Notes under the pieces: generated by a model
What the model was told of the DNA's origin: nothing
Databases searched by the model: none
What the model saw: only the letters and a program-made list of their open reading frames with translations
Source: Proteles cristata cristata
Lineage: Eukaryota > Chordata > Mammalia > Carnivora > Hyaenidae
DNA: 64,000 bases
Assembly (NCBI GenBank): GCA_017311185.1
Contig: JAESUZ010001506.1
Location: forward strand, 434,001 to 498,000
Direction of reading: 5' to 3'
In this document: one piece after another, positions 1-11,544 of the stretch
Numbering within the stretch: the stretch's first letter is position 1
How the letters are laid out: the number at the start of each line of letters is the position of its first letter
Translations under genes and position numbers: made by a program

Positions 1-685
1 AGCTGGTTTCAGGCCTCAGAGTCATCACCCATGGATGGAAGATGAAGCCAGAGGGATGGATGAGGTCACTCCAGTGATTAGTGCAGCAACAGACAGCAGC
101 CTGGAAAATTTCCTTCCGGCTTTTTCCCCTCACAACTGTTTTATTGCTATCTGGTGAGTTTCACTCCTGGTGATGGCTTCCCTCTTTGGGCCCTTCTAAT
201 CTGTTTCCTTTTAGAAGGTGGTTGTGTTCAGTGGTTTTTCATTTCTTTCTCTGGGCTAATTTTATTGCTCATAGCCTTCTCTTCAGCTGCTTTGGCAAGG
301 AGATGCTGTATATTAAAATAGTTATTATTTTATTTTATAGCTCAGTTGAATCTATATTCAGCTCATTATAAGTGTATGGGTCCCACTAGCCAAATACATT
401 TCATAATGGTAAGCTCTTATTGAGAGAGAAATCTCATGTTCTTTTGGTATCTCCCAGAATGCTGCCCCCTAAATTGTGATGAATCATATGTGGGCCCAAG
501 AAGCCCACAGTTTCGGTCAGTGCTACTTAAACCATGGTACTCGTTCAATTTGGCAATGTTTATAAAGCTGGGACCCAGATGATCTAAGCACAGAGTGGCA
601 AGGAGGCAGGAGAAGAATTATCCAGCATCTCAAAATTATCATTTTCCAAACCTAGCTCCTGATCATCATCAATTCATCCCCTCTG
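1..685. other. No gene or repeat recognised
   Basis: This stretch is AT-moderate single-copy-looking DNA. Its only notable open frame is 61 codons, which is not credible as a gene. I see no repeat family, splice-bounded exon or RNA gene in it. Confidence 0.5.
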
Positions 686-689
686 TAAT

Positions 690-896
690 CCTCCCTATTC
701 CAGATGGTGACAATTCCTCTTGTCCAACTTCTCAGGCTTAAGTGTTGGTGCCATCTTTGACTTCTGTCTTTTGTACTCCACATCCAACCTTTCAGCAAAT
801 ACTATCATTCTTCCTTTAAAACGTATGAAAAAATCCAACCACTTCCTTTCACCTATACCTAACCACCTTGGTCCAAATCCTCAACATCTCTTTTCT

Positions 897-946
<50 letters not shown>

Positions 947-1600
947 TTTTTACCAGCCTTCAGGGTCCTAGCCTCTTCCTGTCTATTCTCAAGTGGGCCA
1001 GAGAATTCTCATCAAAACAAAGTCAAATCGTGATAAACATCTGCCCAAAACCTTCCAATGACTTCCCTTCTCATTCACAGCAAAGCTAAGTCCTTACTGT
1101 GGCCTAGGAGGCCTTACATAGTTTCTCTGACGCATCCTCTGCTGCTTTCCCAGTGCTCACCATACTCATGTCAAGTGTCATGAACACATGTCATACACAT
1201 TCCACCTCAAGGCCTTCATATGTACTGTTCTGACAACCAGGAATGGCTTTCCCCTAGAGATAAACAAAGCTCACCACCTTACCTCTTTTAGAACTTCAGT
1301 TCAGACATCCTCACGAGGCCTTCCCAACTGTCCTTATCCAAAATTTCAACAGTCTCCAAACTTCCATACATCGTCTCTTCTTTTCTTGCTCCATTCTTTT
1401 TAACAATACGAATCAGAGGTACTTCTCATCAACAAATAGTTTACATATTTGATTTTTTTTTCAAATAATCTCTCTCCCTGAACTAGAATACAAACTTGCT
1501 GAGGGCAGAGATTTTTGTTTTGTTCATTGCTGTATCTCCAGTGTTTCATCTAGTGCCTTGCATATGTTATAGGTGCTCAATAAACATTTATTGAATTAAT
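690..1600 (+). mobile_element. L2 (LINE-2) 3' portion
   Basis: The order of blocks follows the L2 3' half: a 'caacctttcagcaaatact' block, then 'ccaatgacttcccttctc', then 'aaggccttcat', then 'cgaggccttccc', then the 3' end with 'ttgctgagggcagag' and 'aggtgctcaataaacattt'. The copy is old and diverged and codes for nothing. It is interrupted by an AT/T tract at 899-951. The naming rests on recalled consensus; the 3' end is clearest and the 5' edge is approximate. Confidence 0.8.
899..951. repeat. (AT)20 microsatellite followed by T13
   Basis: About 40 bp of uninterrupted AT dinucleotide is followed directly by 13 T. It lies inside the L2 copy. Pure AT runs of this length are usually length-polymorphic and can extrude cruciforms. 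Confidence 0.95.
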
Positions 1601-1720
1601 CAACTAGAAGACTCTATTTAAAAATTCAAGTTTTTTACTGGATTGTCTCTACCACTACAAAGGGCACTGATCACATATCAGCCGGATATACCAAGTTGAG
1701 CAGGAACAAGCAAACTGACA

Positions 1721-2003
1721 CCCCAGTGGCTTTACACAACAAAGCTTATTCCCGTCTCATGCTAAGCGTCTAGGTGTGGGTTAGCAAGGGGTCCTGCTTG
1801 CTGTGGTTGAGCTTCATCTCAGCACATGCTCCAACAGTCAGAAAGGTAGGAGGAGAGAGCAAGGTGAGGGACACATGACTCTAGAAGCTTCTGCCCAGAA
1901 GTAACACACATTACCCCTGTTCACATTCCATTAGAGCAAGACACAAGGTCAAGTCTGACTTCAGGAGGTGAGGAGGTAAAATCCTGCCTTGTGTCCAGAG
2001 TAA
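1721..2003 (+). mobile_element. Old interspersed repeat, family not assigned
   Basis: The block opens with 'ccccagtggctttacacaac' and later has 'cttctgcccagaagtaaca' and 'ccattagagcaagacaca'. This layout recurs widely in mammalian genomes as an old interspersed element. Its opening resembles that of the element at 10972-11521. I cannot name the family with certainty. Confidence 0.5.
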
Positions 2004-2009
2004 GATTGG

Positions 2010-2630
2010 TGAAGGGCTCAAATGGCCACCCCAGTCCAGAACAGAGTAAAACCCTTTTCATCTGTACATACTTCTCTCCCTCCCTGCAGCTTTCCTAGCA
2101 CTTTCTATCCCGTCATTTCCTAAAGCTCCTCCAACATAATTCTCTTTTCCTCAAGGAATGCCCGTCTCCAGCCCTACCTCTTCCCCCAACACACTCACTT
2201 ATCATTTGCTGGATTTTGCATCACAGAAGCCAAGGGCCTGGTTCTGCAAAGCTGGCCTCCATGGAGGGCTGGTGGGGGTAACTGGCTGGCAAAGTGAGAA
2301 CCTTGTCAGCAGGCTGACTGAAGGGCCAGGCTGGAAAAGCTAACAAGTTATGAAGCTTTGTCCAGTAGCACAGGCACATGGCATCCTGCCCACCAGATAG
2401 AGCACAGCACTGGCTGGTTTCCACATGGCTGAAACCAAGATTTTAGTGATCAGAGGAAGATCCAGCTCTTTGGCATTCTGTGCCTTAAAAGAAAAGGTTA
2501 GATTTAGACTATTTTTCAAAATGTATGGAATCTATAATGGCTAACAAGACTATCTGGCTAGCAGTCCCTGACTACTCCTTTTATTAGAGATTTATTATAT
2601 CCATAATTTTGTGAATACTTAAACACCATT
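2010..2630. other. No gene or repeat recognised
   Basis: Unique-looking DNA. Two overlapping open frames on opposite strands (61 and 67 codons) have no recognisable domain and look like chance. Confidence 0.45.
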
Positions 2631-2635
2631 CACCA

Positions 2636-2930
2636 TTCTAATAAATTTTTACTGAGTATCTAGTATATGTCACATACATAGCAAACAAGACAAAGATCCT
2701 TGTCCTCGAGGAGGTTAGATTCTGTGAGGGGCAACAGTGAGTGAGATAAATAAGTAGATGCTGTGGTGTTGGAAGGTGCAAGTGACACGGGAGACGTGGA
2801 GACAGAGCAGGGGAAGGGGGCTCTGGAATGCGGCTGTAGGCCCATCTGTTGTTCTAGCACTTGGCAAACAAAGTCACTGTGCAGGAAGGTGATGTGAGAG
2901 TCTGGTAAGCTGTCAGGTCACTTGTAGCCC
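2636..2930 (-). mobile_element. L2 fragment, antisense
   Basis: Read on the plus strand it follows the reverse of an L2 3' end: 'tttttactgagtatctagta', a degenerate 'caaacaagacaaagatcc', 'gaggaggttagattctg', then 'gagataaataagtag'. It is strongly diverged and its far edge is uncertain. Confidence 0.7.
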
Positions 2931-2934
2931 GGCA

Positions 2935-4685
2935 AGCAGAAAGGAAAGCTAGTGTCGCAGGGACGCTGTGGGTGGCTCTCATCACCCCCTGGCCTAGGGA
3001 CCACTGATTCTTTTTATCTTCTTCTTTTTAGAGTGATGAAAATAGAATGGGTTCTCCATTTTCCTCATCTTTCACTCATCTCTCACTGGGACCATTCCAG
3101 GAACTTCTGGGTAATGTGAGGGAGAGGAGCTAAAAGTTGCCTCTGGACCCACTTCAAGGAAATGTCACTGAAACCCCAGAATTCATCCCACTTCAGTGAG
3201 CAGGTACCCCTGTCTCCAAGGAGCTGAGCAGGCAGCAACTTTCCAACCTATCTGATTAAACAAATACAAGAGAAGACCACATTTGGCAGCAACAAAGGAT
3301 TAAAAAATCCCTCCATGATTATCTTGGGCCAAATCTGAAAAAGGAATCTGCATTCATCCTGATAACATGTTAAAGTTCAGTGGCTGAAAAATTTGCAGAA
3401 CAAGTTGGGTCTCGGTGTGGAAGGGGCAGGGAAAGAGCATGCATTTGCTCTGCCAACGAGGAGGAAAAAAATTTTAACGAGGGCAAGATAAGAGCCAGAC
3501 GTGTGGAAATATTTCTCTTTGAGGATATTCTTTGTACCAATTACTCTTCAAAGATATCACGTTAGCATTTTTGGCACAACTTGACAATTAAATTAGACGA
3601 ATGGTTTTCAATGTTTTTGCATTTGATGTGCCTGAAACTCTTCTTAACGCTAACATTTTCAGCCCGTCACACACATTCTTAAAACTCTGGCAACTCGCAT
3701 AAACACTGATTTCAATTAAGTAGAGAATATAAAAACATTTTACTCTTCATCTCTTTTTTAAAATGACATGACAAATAATTAACAGGGCTTGATTATCATT
3801 TTGTGGTGCCCAAAATTTGGGGATAGACAGAAACAGAGCTAATAAATTTCTACTTTCAGACGATGACTTCCAAGATGGCTTCATGACTTAATATTCATTG
3901 ACTCTTCTTTCTTCCCAGGGATTGATGGTGCCTTGAATCACCCCCTCCCACTTTCAATTTCATGCCTCAAACGGTCCTTGTCCTGGTCTGTTGTCACTGT
4001 CGGTTGCCCAAGAGAGCAGGAAAATGCTGTGCCGGACATTGGAAAGGAACAATAATAATAGTGTGGTCAGAATATGAACCTCAGCCAGGGGAGAAGCAAA
4101 TTCCACGTCTTATATCTAGGGTTATAGTTTCCCACTTGCTGATGTGACAATGTAACTTGACGAGATAATGACTTCCAGGTTGGTTGCAAATGGTCTGGGA
4201 CTGGAAGGTGAATGTGGATGGAGGGCCAGGTGGAGTTGCAGCAGCCAGATGACGCATACGTTGGAAGAGGTGGCTACTCTGCAGGACAGCTCTCCCAGGA
4301 GTTCAAAGAGTACTGACGATATTCTCTAGCTCACCGCTGACATCCCAGGAGAAGAACAGATGGTGGATGGTCAGACGGGTCATTAAGACTGGCATATGAT
4401 AAGGAAGTTCAAGGAAAACTCTGAAACCTTGGAGCTTCCCTTTTCTTCTCTACCCTTCCCTTACTTCCGGTCTTTCCCCTCATAAGAGTCATTTTCTTTT
4501 CACGTTTGACATGCTCCAATATTTAACTGGTTTAGAAGATTTTGGTCAACATCAGTAACAAGAAGTGATGTTCACTTTCCATACCCATTCTCTGTGCAGA
4601 GGGCTCTTTCAGGCCATCAGTGACATTTACTTACAAAAAAATCCCACAGAAACCTGCTCTTTCCCTTTTTAATCTCTCAACTCAT
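2935..4685. other. No gene or repeat recognised
   Basis: About 1.75 kb without a recognised element. It includes AT-rich DNA at 3560-3900 and a few frames of about 61 codons that I reject. Nothing resembles a promoter or exon. Confidence 0.45.
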
Positions 4686-4689
4686 TTGA

Positions 4690-5375
4690 TACCATTCAGT
4701 AATCTGATGTCCTCTTCCTTGCTGGATTGAAAATTCCATGAGAACAGGGATTGAGTCTGTTTTGTGTACTGTGTACCCCCAAGTCCTAGACGTTTTGACA
4801 TTGGGGTCCTTACTGACCCTAGGGAGACTGATCACCTACGGGTCAGCCAATTCTCTGACCATGAGCTGATACATGACTTGGTAGCTTTCATATACAAAAC
4901 AACCAACCAAAGCCTGTGTCCCCCAACTACTTCCTTTGTGGGGCACTCAAAAGATTCTCAACACTCCAGGCTAATATTCTCTGCCCTAATCACCCTAGGG
5001 CCAGGTACCTCTATCTCCCAGTGGCTGCCACAGTTATTCAAACTAGCCAATCCTAAGCCTGTTTACCCTGCCTTCTCTTTCTTTTCCAACAGAAATCACA
5101 GTGAAGGCTCTTGCCCACCTTCCCCTCATCCTCTCTGCCTCCTGAGCCTGGTGTATCTGTGTGTGGCTTTGTGTGGCCCTGTGTGAATGTCCTGCCTCCT
5201 CTTCCTGGGAACTCTGAGTAGCAAACTATCTTTCCAGTGACATTTGTTTCCTCATCTCTTGGCCTCATCATACCTGAAAAATAATAAAACCTGTATTTTA
5301 AAACCCGAGTACAGTACCCAGCAAGCAGGAGCTGCTCGACTAATATTTGCAGGAGACTAGCTGACTGAATGAGTA
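4690..5375 (+). mobile_element. L2 3' end split by a later insertion
   Basis: The left part (about 4690-4787) contains 'gaaaattccatgagaacagg' and 'gtctgttttgtgtactgtgt', as in the L2 3' end. The expected continuation ('agaacagtgcc...gtaggtgctcaataaatatttg') resumes at about 5306 as 'gtacagtacccagc', 'gagctgctcgactaatattt' and 'gactgaatgag'. The two halves are separated by about 520 bp of foreign sequence. Junctions are good to about 10 bp. Confidence 0.65.
4788..5306 (+). mobile_element. Unidentified ~520-bp element inserted in L2, LTR-like
   Basis: The block interrupts an L2 3' end, so it is an insertion younger than that L2. It has a pyrimidine-rich right half and an AATAAA signal at about 5283 close to its right edge, which would suit an LTR or another Pol II-derived element. 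It contains a 140-codon frame (4764-5186) that starts in the L2 and has no recognised domain, so I treat it as chance. The orientation is inferred from the AATAAA only. I could not name the family or find a clean target duplication. Confidence 0.5.
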
Positions 5376-5379
5376 GAGG

Positions 5380-6000
5380 AGTCTTCCAGCCCTGCCTCCA
5401 AACTTAAAAGTTCACGAAAATTTCCTGTCCATTGTTTCCTTGGGCTTTTTCCTTCCTCATACTGGGCTACCACCTTGGCCACAATTCAGGTGGTCACTCC
5501 CTAACCCGGGGGTGCTGTTCTTCCTGCCACCTGCCGGGTTTGTGTAGCCTAGGAAGGCGAGCCCGGTGCTGCTGCTGAAGGGAGAGGGTGTTGGGACATG
5601 GAAGGGGCTTTTCTTGGCTGCCTGTCATTATGAGACATTCCAGCTAGCAAGGAGAACAAAGACAACAGCCGGGGAGCCTCGCCTTTTATGGTTCCGTCCT
5701 GGCAGCACTTCAGGAACAGCCAGAAAGTGGGGGCTAGGCAGGCCTTGTCGCCTTACTTGTGTGCATCCTGGCCATGGTCCTCCAGCTAGAGAAACACTGC
5801 TGCAAGGGGCTTAAGGGTCTGGAAGTGACAGTGTGGCCACTGAAGGGACACCATTCCCAGCATTAGGTTTCTTCCTGCTCTTCGCCAGTGTCTCCCATAA
5901 ACACCTCGGTGGGCATCAGGAAGAAATGAAGCAATTCCATGCTGAAATAACACCAATGACCATTTTTTTGGTCCCCTGGAGATATTTGGAATCTTCTACA
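5380..6000. other. No gene or repeat recognised
   Basis: GC-richer DNA with scattered CpG (5500-5780), but not dense enough for a CpG island. An 82-codon frame (5566-5814) has no recognised domain. Confidence 0.45.
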
Positions 6001-6004
6001 AAAT

Positions 6005-6235
6005 AATATGTAATATTTATTGAGCAGTTACTACATGCCAGGTATCATTCTGGGCACTTTGTGTGTGTGAGAGCCACACCTCACAATAACCCTACAGAGG
6101 GGTATCACTATCCCCATTTTCACAGAGTTTTACTGGGGTAAAGGGACTTGCCCTCAGTCACATGGTGAGGGCGAGGCCAGGTTTAAACTTGAGATACCTA
6201 GCTTCACAATCTTTCCACTACCCCACATGGCCTCC
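6005..6235 (-). mobile_element. MIR SINE, antisense
   Basis: The plus strand reads as reverse MIR: 'tttattgagcagttactac', 'tgccaggtatcattctgggc', 'ctcacaataaccctacagag', 'ccccattttcacag', then 'gacttgccctcagtcacatg'. It is nearly full-length. Confidence 0.85.
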
Positions 6236-6654
6236 CTCTAACAGCCAAATTCTGTTAAGCATTCAAAAACCTCAGCTGGGTGGCTTTGCAGGGCCTCAGT
6301 TTTCCTCTCTCTACTGTGAAGAGGTTGCCCCAGATAATCTCACTAAAAGGCTTTTTATGCTTTATAATTTTGACTCAACAAGTGACCTTCCAAGCACTGC
6401 AGATTTCGTCTGGCAGCTAAAGAAACTGCAGGGCATCTGAAGCTACTATTACCAGCTTTGTGACTCTGAGCAAGTTGCTCAACTTCTCTGAGACATAGTG
6501 AAGGGAACAGAATAGTCTTGAAGGAGGTTTGTCTCCCAAAGCCCAAGCTCTTTTTTCAAGAATTCTCTACCTGTACCACTTCCTTCCTCACCAGTATTCC
6601 TGTCTCAAAGTAAATATTTCTGGAATGTGATAGAATTACAGGACACAACACATA

Positions 6655-6885
6655 AAAGTGTGGGTAAGGAATGGGCTTTGATGTTAGACAGACTAAATTT
6701 TATCTCCACTACTTACTGGGAAGTATTTGGCTTTCTTTGTGATTCAATTCTCATATCTGTAAAACGGTCACTGACAATAGTCATTATTCCATAGATTTCT
6801 CTGAGAATTGCCTGATATGATGTGTTTTGCATGGGGCTGGGTGGCAGCAAACACTTAGTAAATGTTAGCCATTAATATGATTGTT
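6655..6885 (+). mobile_element. MIR SINE, sense
   Basis: It shows the MIR order: 'ttagacagactaaatttt', 'atatctgtaaaacggtcac', 'ctctgagaattgcctgata', then 'cacttagtaaatgttagcc'. It is diverged but close to full-length. Confidence 0.8.
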
Positions 6886-6889
6886 GAAC

Positions 6890-7535
6890 TTTATGATTTA
6901 CTCTATTCTTCGCACGCCTCCCGCATCTGGAATGATGATGTGGAGAGCAACAGATGGGTGTGGGGGAGGGCAGTGATCAGGGCAGCGGGGCCCAGAGCAG
7001 CCATCTGGTAGTGAGCTGGAAGGCAGTACCAAGAGGCAATGTCACGGCTAGTTGGAGGCAGGCTGTAAAAGGGAAGACTGGGGTAGCTGGAATGACCCAT
7101 TGGGATACCCCTTGTATGGCTCCTCACAATTATTACTTCCTCCATTTTCACAGCTAACGTCTGTCGGTCCCTCGGTCCTCTGCTTGCCTCAGCCTGCTGC
7201 CTGGACCTTCTTGAGCCCCTGGGTTCCTGCCTCATCTTCACTCTGTACGCACGCAGTTCAAGCATCCCGGGAGCCCGCCACAGGCCAACAGCCTAAGTAA
7301 CAGTTGGTTCTGTCTACAAACTTGCAATTTCCACGGTCTTAAAATGCACAATTTTCCTAAGTTTAAGGTTTTCTGAAAGGAGAATATAGTTTATATTTGA
7401 TGAGTACACTTGATGTAGTGTTTCTCCTCATCACCAAAGAGCAGTTGATAAATGGGAGGGCGTTTTAGAATTGAGGGAATATGCTCATTTGTCCATTTTG
7501 TGCAGAGGTTAAACATTGTCCTCCTAGGGCCAGTA
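6890..7535. other. No gene or repeat recognised
   Basis: Contains overlapping frames of 67, 82 and 120 codons on both strands at 6903-7300. The mutual overlap and absence of any recognisable domain argue that they are chance. Confidence 0.45.
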
Positions 7536-7539
7536 GTAG

Positions 7540-7770
7540 GAATTATAATAATTATTACTGTTATTAGCAGTTACTTTGTGTTGAGTTCTTACAAAAGCCC
7601 AGAATTTTGCATTTACTATTTTTTACCTCTATAGATAGAGCTCTGAAGACTAGGTTCTGTTATTCCCATCTGACCGGTGAGAAAACTGGTGTCCACAGAG
7701 GTGAAGTGACTTATCCAAGGCTTCACTGCTGTACAGCCAAAGGGCCTCAATTCAAACCCAGGCCCAAAGG
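7540..7770 (-). mobile_element. MIR SINE, antisense
   Basis: Shows the reverse-MIR order: 'ataataattattactgttat', 'ttcccatctgaccggtgag', 'gaagtgacttatccaaggc', then 'caattcaaacccaggccc'. Confidence 0.8.
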
Positions 7771-8049
7771 GCTCCCAAATTGTTCCTGTTTTATGTACAC
7801 CATTTGGTAGTGTTTCTCTCTCAAATCCCTTATGAAATCTTTGATAGGACCTTCCTTCGCCAAAGTTGCTTGAGGAAATAGTACCTTAAAACAACATTTT
7901 CTCTCCCAAGTCATCAGGCCAGTGCATGAAGCTAAATAAGAAGATGCAGAGAACAGACCATCTGGTGGGAGATGGGCTCTCTGTTACTAGGTATGTCCGA
8001 GAGGAGGATGGTGCCCCATGACGGGGGTGTCAAGAAAATTTCCTGTGGC

Positions 8050-8200
8050 TTTGGGTCTGTCACCCACCAGCACGTGACCTGGGGTGAATCACTGTGTCTC
8101 TCTGTGCCTCCATTGGCTTCATATTCTGCATATGTGAAATGAAGGTAAGAGTCTCATAGTCATCTGAAGATTCAAGATGTCCACTGGGTGACACTCACAA
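8050..8200 (+). mobile_element. Probable MIR fragment
   Basis: A weak match to the MIR centre: 'gggtgaatcactgtgtctct', 'ctgcatatgtgaaatgaagg', then 'tctgaagattcaagatg'. The call is tentative. Confidence 0.45.
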
Positions 8201-8559
8201 GAGAGCTCAAATGATGGTGGCCTTGATACTGTGACTGTGATCATCAAGTCTGTTCCCTCAAGCCTCAAAGTCCAATAACTTCGCTTCAGAGAGTCAGAGA
8301 CAGATTAACTATCACCAGTCTTCATCAGACACAGGTCAGAATGGGCCCTGTGTTTTCCCAGACACAGGGAAAGGTTCCCAGTGCCACATAAACACCCCCT
8401 TGTCCACAACAGAAAAACCAAAGGAGTGGTAACTTTGGGGTCCCTCTGCTGAACTACCGGCTCATAAAGAGTTGTTAATAAAGGAAAGAACATTTTGAAA
8501 TTGTGAAAGTACACTCATTTATTCCTCAAAAATTTGTATACTTAAAACTCTTCAAGGGA

Positions 8560-8720
8560 GATATATTTACATTTGTATTTGTACATCTAATTTTACAGAT
8601 GAGGAAACCGAGGCCTAGAGTGGTGAAGGGATGCACTCAGGGGCAATGATGCAGCAGGACCTGAATCCAGGTCTGCTAGGCTCCAAGCACTGACCCTTTG
8701 GCATTCTGCATGTCACCAAC
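8560..8720 (-). mobile_element. MIR fragment, antisense
   Basis: The core 'ttttacagatgaggaaaccg' with 'aggcctagagtggtgaaggg' and 'cctgaatccaggtctgctag' is diagnostic of reverse MIR. Confidence 0.85.
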
Positions 8721-8729
8721 CCAAGGCTT

Positions 8730-10045
8730 CTTCCTAGCTCCAGAGCAGAAGCAGGAGATGGGCTTTCTCTCTTTAACTCTCAGCCAAGATGACAGGTAGT
8801 TAAGCAGCTTTGAAGCAGGCCCATCCTATGGGGCTTCCCACTGGCTGACAGCCCTTTCAGTCACCTTATAGCTTGGGCTGATGATCTCTTCTGGGTTTCC
8901 TGTCCAACCGAACCATGTTGTAAAAGTACAGCGATCAAGTGGTGACAAGCATAGTCACATAGCATCACGAGATGTTCAAGGGAGTATCTTCTAGGGGTGA
9001 TATCACACCCTTAGGGCCCCCTGGCCTTTTCTGAGCCCTATTTGGAGTCCATGGCTCTACTCTGTCCAGAGGAGGGACTTGTCACACTTGGTCCTAGACA
9101 GTTCAGGTGATAAAAGATCAAAAGGCAAGCCGAACCCTGTGGCTTGCCACCAAGCTGTTGTCTGCCCTGTCTCTCAGAGCTGCCTTCCTTCTAGCCTTGG
9201 CGGCCAGCAAGCAGCCCCTCTCTACCCAGCCACCTTCTCTTTCACAACTGATTAAAAAAAAAAAAAATCCCCTCCTGCTCTTAATTGCACGCTGTGTGTT
9301 CAGATTTCCTGAAGTTCATGAACTGCTGTGAAATTTAAGACAAGTCTGCATTCCCACTGCATTGCTACTTTTTAATTCTAAATTCCACCCACCTCCTTAG
9401 GAAAAAAAGAAAAAAAAAGCTAAGCTGAGTCAAAGAAAAATTTATGCCAGTTGAAAGGAGAAGGCCAGCCCCAAATAATTCTAATAAAAGGGCAGTGAGA
9501 AACAGGGTAAAAATAATAAGGTTATATCCTCATAAAGTTCCTTTATTTGTGATTCCCAAGGTACTTGGGGAACACTAGCTCATCAGGGCAGGGTCCCAAA
9601 TGTAGCATCTGCTCCCAATGGTCGCCTCCATCGCTCCGGGGGTTCCATAAACACAAGATTGTAGCACTTGAGAGCCTTCGAGGTGGGTTGGTGGGAAGCG
9701 CAGACCAGAAGAATTTTATAGCAGAAGAAAGAGGTGCCAAAAACCCTAAAGACTTCCCCATGGTCACCTGATGAGTCAGGCTAAATCCCAAACAGAGCCC
9801 AGGCACGGACTGCACTCCAGGCCTTGGAGAAGAACCCACTGGGCGGTGGCCACAGGCCATTAAGAGATGCTTTGTAATAAAAAGACCATGTCCTGGAGTA
9901 CTTCATGGGGCCTCCAGTCCTACTAAGGGGAAGAGCGCCCCTCCCGAGCCATGGAGTGAAAGGAAACAGAGAAGATTGGACAGAACATCAAGCATGAGTT
10001 AGGATCGAAAAATCAGAGCAGAGCTTTCCTAGAGTTTCCTAGGGC
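8730..10045. other. No gene recognised
   Basis: Mostly unique DNA with an A-rich tract at 9251-9266 and purine-rich DNA at 9400-9420. Opposed frames of 68 and 105 codons near 9543-9860 show no domain. Confidence 0.4.
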
Positions 10046-10049
10046 AAGC

Positions 10050-10210
10050 ACTCGCTCAGGCCCCAGTGTGTGCGAGGCACTGGAGACCAAGGAGAAACAA
10101 AGGAGACGTGGCCCACTTCAGGGAGCTCAACACCATCCAGGGGGAGCTTGTGGGTAAACAGCAGGCCCTAAACAAAGAAGACTGTGGTAGGTGCTGCAGC
10201 GGGCAGAAGG
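10050..10210 (-). mobile_element. Possible L2 fragment, antisense
   Basis: 'tgcgaggcactggagaccaa' and 'cttcagggagctcaacacca' resemble the reversed L2 3' region. The match is weak. Confidence 0.35.
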
Positions 10211-10299
10211 GGGTCTGCCCACGTAGCGTCAGCTCCTCTGAGCCACGTCTCCCCCACCTGACGCCTGCCTGTGGTAGTGGTGGCCCAACTGGTTCCCCG

Positions 10300-10960
10300 C
10301 GGCTCCTCCAGCATACACAACAGCCAGAGGGTGAAAACAGTGCAGTCTCTCGCCTGTCTCAAAGCCCTCTGCTGAGGTGCCTGGGGGGCTCAGTCAGTTC
10401 AGCCTCTGACTCTTGATTTCAGCTTAGGTCATGATGTCGCAATTCATGAGTTTGAGCCCCATGTCAGGCTCTGTGCTGACAGCTCTGTGGAACCTGCTTG
10501 AGATTCTCTCTCTCCTCTCTCTCTGCCTTTCTCCCCCACCCCCACTCTCTCTCCCTCAAAAACAAACAAAAAAACAAACAAAAAAACGCCCTCTGTGGCT
10601 GCTCCTAGCATGTGTACCAAAATCCAAACTCCACAGTCTGACCCCTGCCTCTCTGCCTCTCTCCCAGCCCTCTTCTCCTGCTATTCCCCTCCTACTTCAT
10701 TATTCCAAGAACCCTGACCTATGGCCTTCATACATGCTTCTCTCTGCACCAGGAAAGCTCTTGTCTCAGCTTTTCCCACAGTCAGCATCCTCTCCATCAT
10801 TCAGGGCTCTTCTCACCTCTCTTTTGAGAAAGGCCTTCACCCAGCTTCTTCTACAAAGTAGCCTGTGCAAGTCCCTCCCTATCATGTGACCCTGATTTAT
10901 TTCCTTCAAGACAGTCGTCCCTTTCTGAAATACCCTCCTGTAGTTGTTCACTTACACATC
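10300..10960 (+). mobile_element. L2 interrupted by a felid SINE
   Basis: The left part (10300-10373) has 'caacagccagagggtgaaaa' and 'tgtctcaaagccctctg'. The right part (10596-10960) continues with 'tggctgctcctagc', 'caaaatccaaactcc', the 'agaaccctgacctatggcct' region and 'gagaaaggccttcaccc'. The two halves join in L2 order across the SINE. Confidence 0.75.
10375..10587 (+). mobile_element. SINEC_Fc-type SINE
   Basis: Head 'aggtgcctggggggctcag', body 'aggtcatgatgtcgcaattc' and 'ggctctgtgctgacagctct', a CT-rich zone, and an A-rich (AAACA)n-like tail. The flanks carry 'gccctctg' at 10364-10371 and 10588-10595, an 8-bp probable target duplication. The host sequence is an L2. A 152-codon frame at 10431-10889 runs through the SINE into L2 and is not a gene. 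Confidence 0.9.
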
Positions 10961-10971
10961 AACAATCTCCC

Positions 10972-11521
10972 TGTATTACTTAGCTATGTAACAAACCACC
11001 CCAAAACTCAGTGGCCTAAAATAGCAACTATTTATTATTGCTCATGTGTCTACAGGTCAACAGGATGATTCATTTGGTCCTGGTTGGGCTCATCCAGGTG
11101 TCTACCGGGGTTTATTAGATGGCTCTGTTGATCTTAGCTGGGCTGCCTCACATGTTTGGGGGTTGGCTGGCTGTGACTTGGTATAGGGTGGTCTTGGCTG
11201 GGACAACTATGTTCCCCTCTATATGGCACTGTATCTACCACTGGGCTAGCATGAGCTTGTTTTCATGTGGCCAGGCAGAGTTCTGAGAGAGAGAGAGAGA
11301 GAGAGAGAGAATAGGAGTCACAAGGCCTCTGAAGGCTTAGCTCAAAAGTGGCATATTGTCATTTTCATCACACTTTGATGGCTAAGGAAAGTATCAAGAT
11401 GAGTCTGGATTCAAGAGGAGAACCCCACCCATGTTTGGGAGGGGCCACAAAACCACATTGCAGAGGGTACAGATATATGGATCCTTTAGAGTGGGAAGAT
11501 TCTGGCAGTCGATCTACCACA
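10972..11521 (+). mobile_element. Old ~550-bp element with TGT...CA ends
   Basis: It begins 'tgtattacttagctatgtaa' and 'accaccccaaaactcagtgg', and ends 'gcagtcgatctaccaca'. The order of internal blocks ('ggtcaacaggatgattcatt', 'gagtctggattcaagaggag', 'ccacattgcagagggtac') matches an abundant old mammalian repeat. The TGT...CA ends and length would fit a solo LTR, but I cannot name the family and the class is uncertain. Confidence 0.55.
11285..11310. repeat. (GA)n microsatellite
   Basis: A 26-bp uninterrupted GA run lies inside the old element at 10972-11521. Confidence 0.95.
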
Positions 11522-11544
11522 TTCTCCTCTACTGTGTAAGTTCC

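Noticed and set aside
4764..5186. 140-codon plus-strand open frame
   Set aside because: It starts inside an L2 and runs into the unidentified insertion; no domain is recognised.
10364..10374. CTCF-like core on the minus strand
   Set aside because: It overlaps the SINE target duplication in an L2 and misses one core position; weaker than the site at 51386.
10200..10380. Possible CpG island
   Set aside because: Only scattered CpGs over less than 200 bp; density and length are too low.
10431..10889. 152-codon plus-strand open frame
   Set aside because: It runs through the CT zone and A-rich tail of a SINE into an L2, so it is repeat-derived and not a gene.
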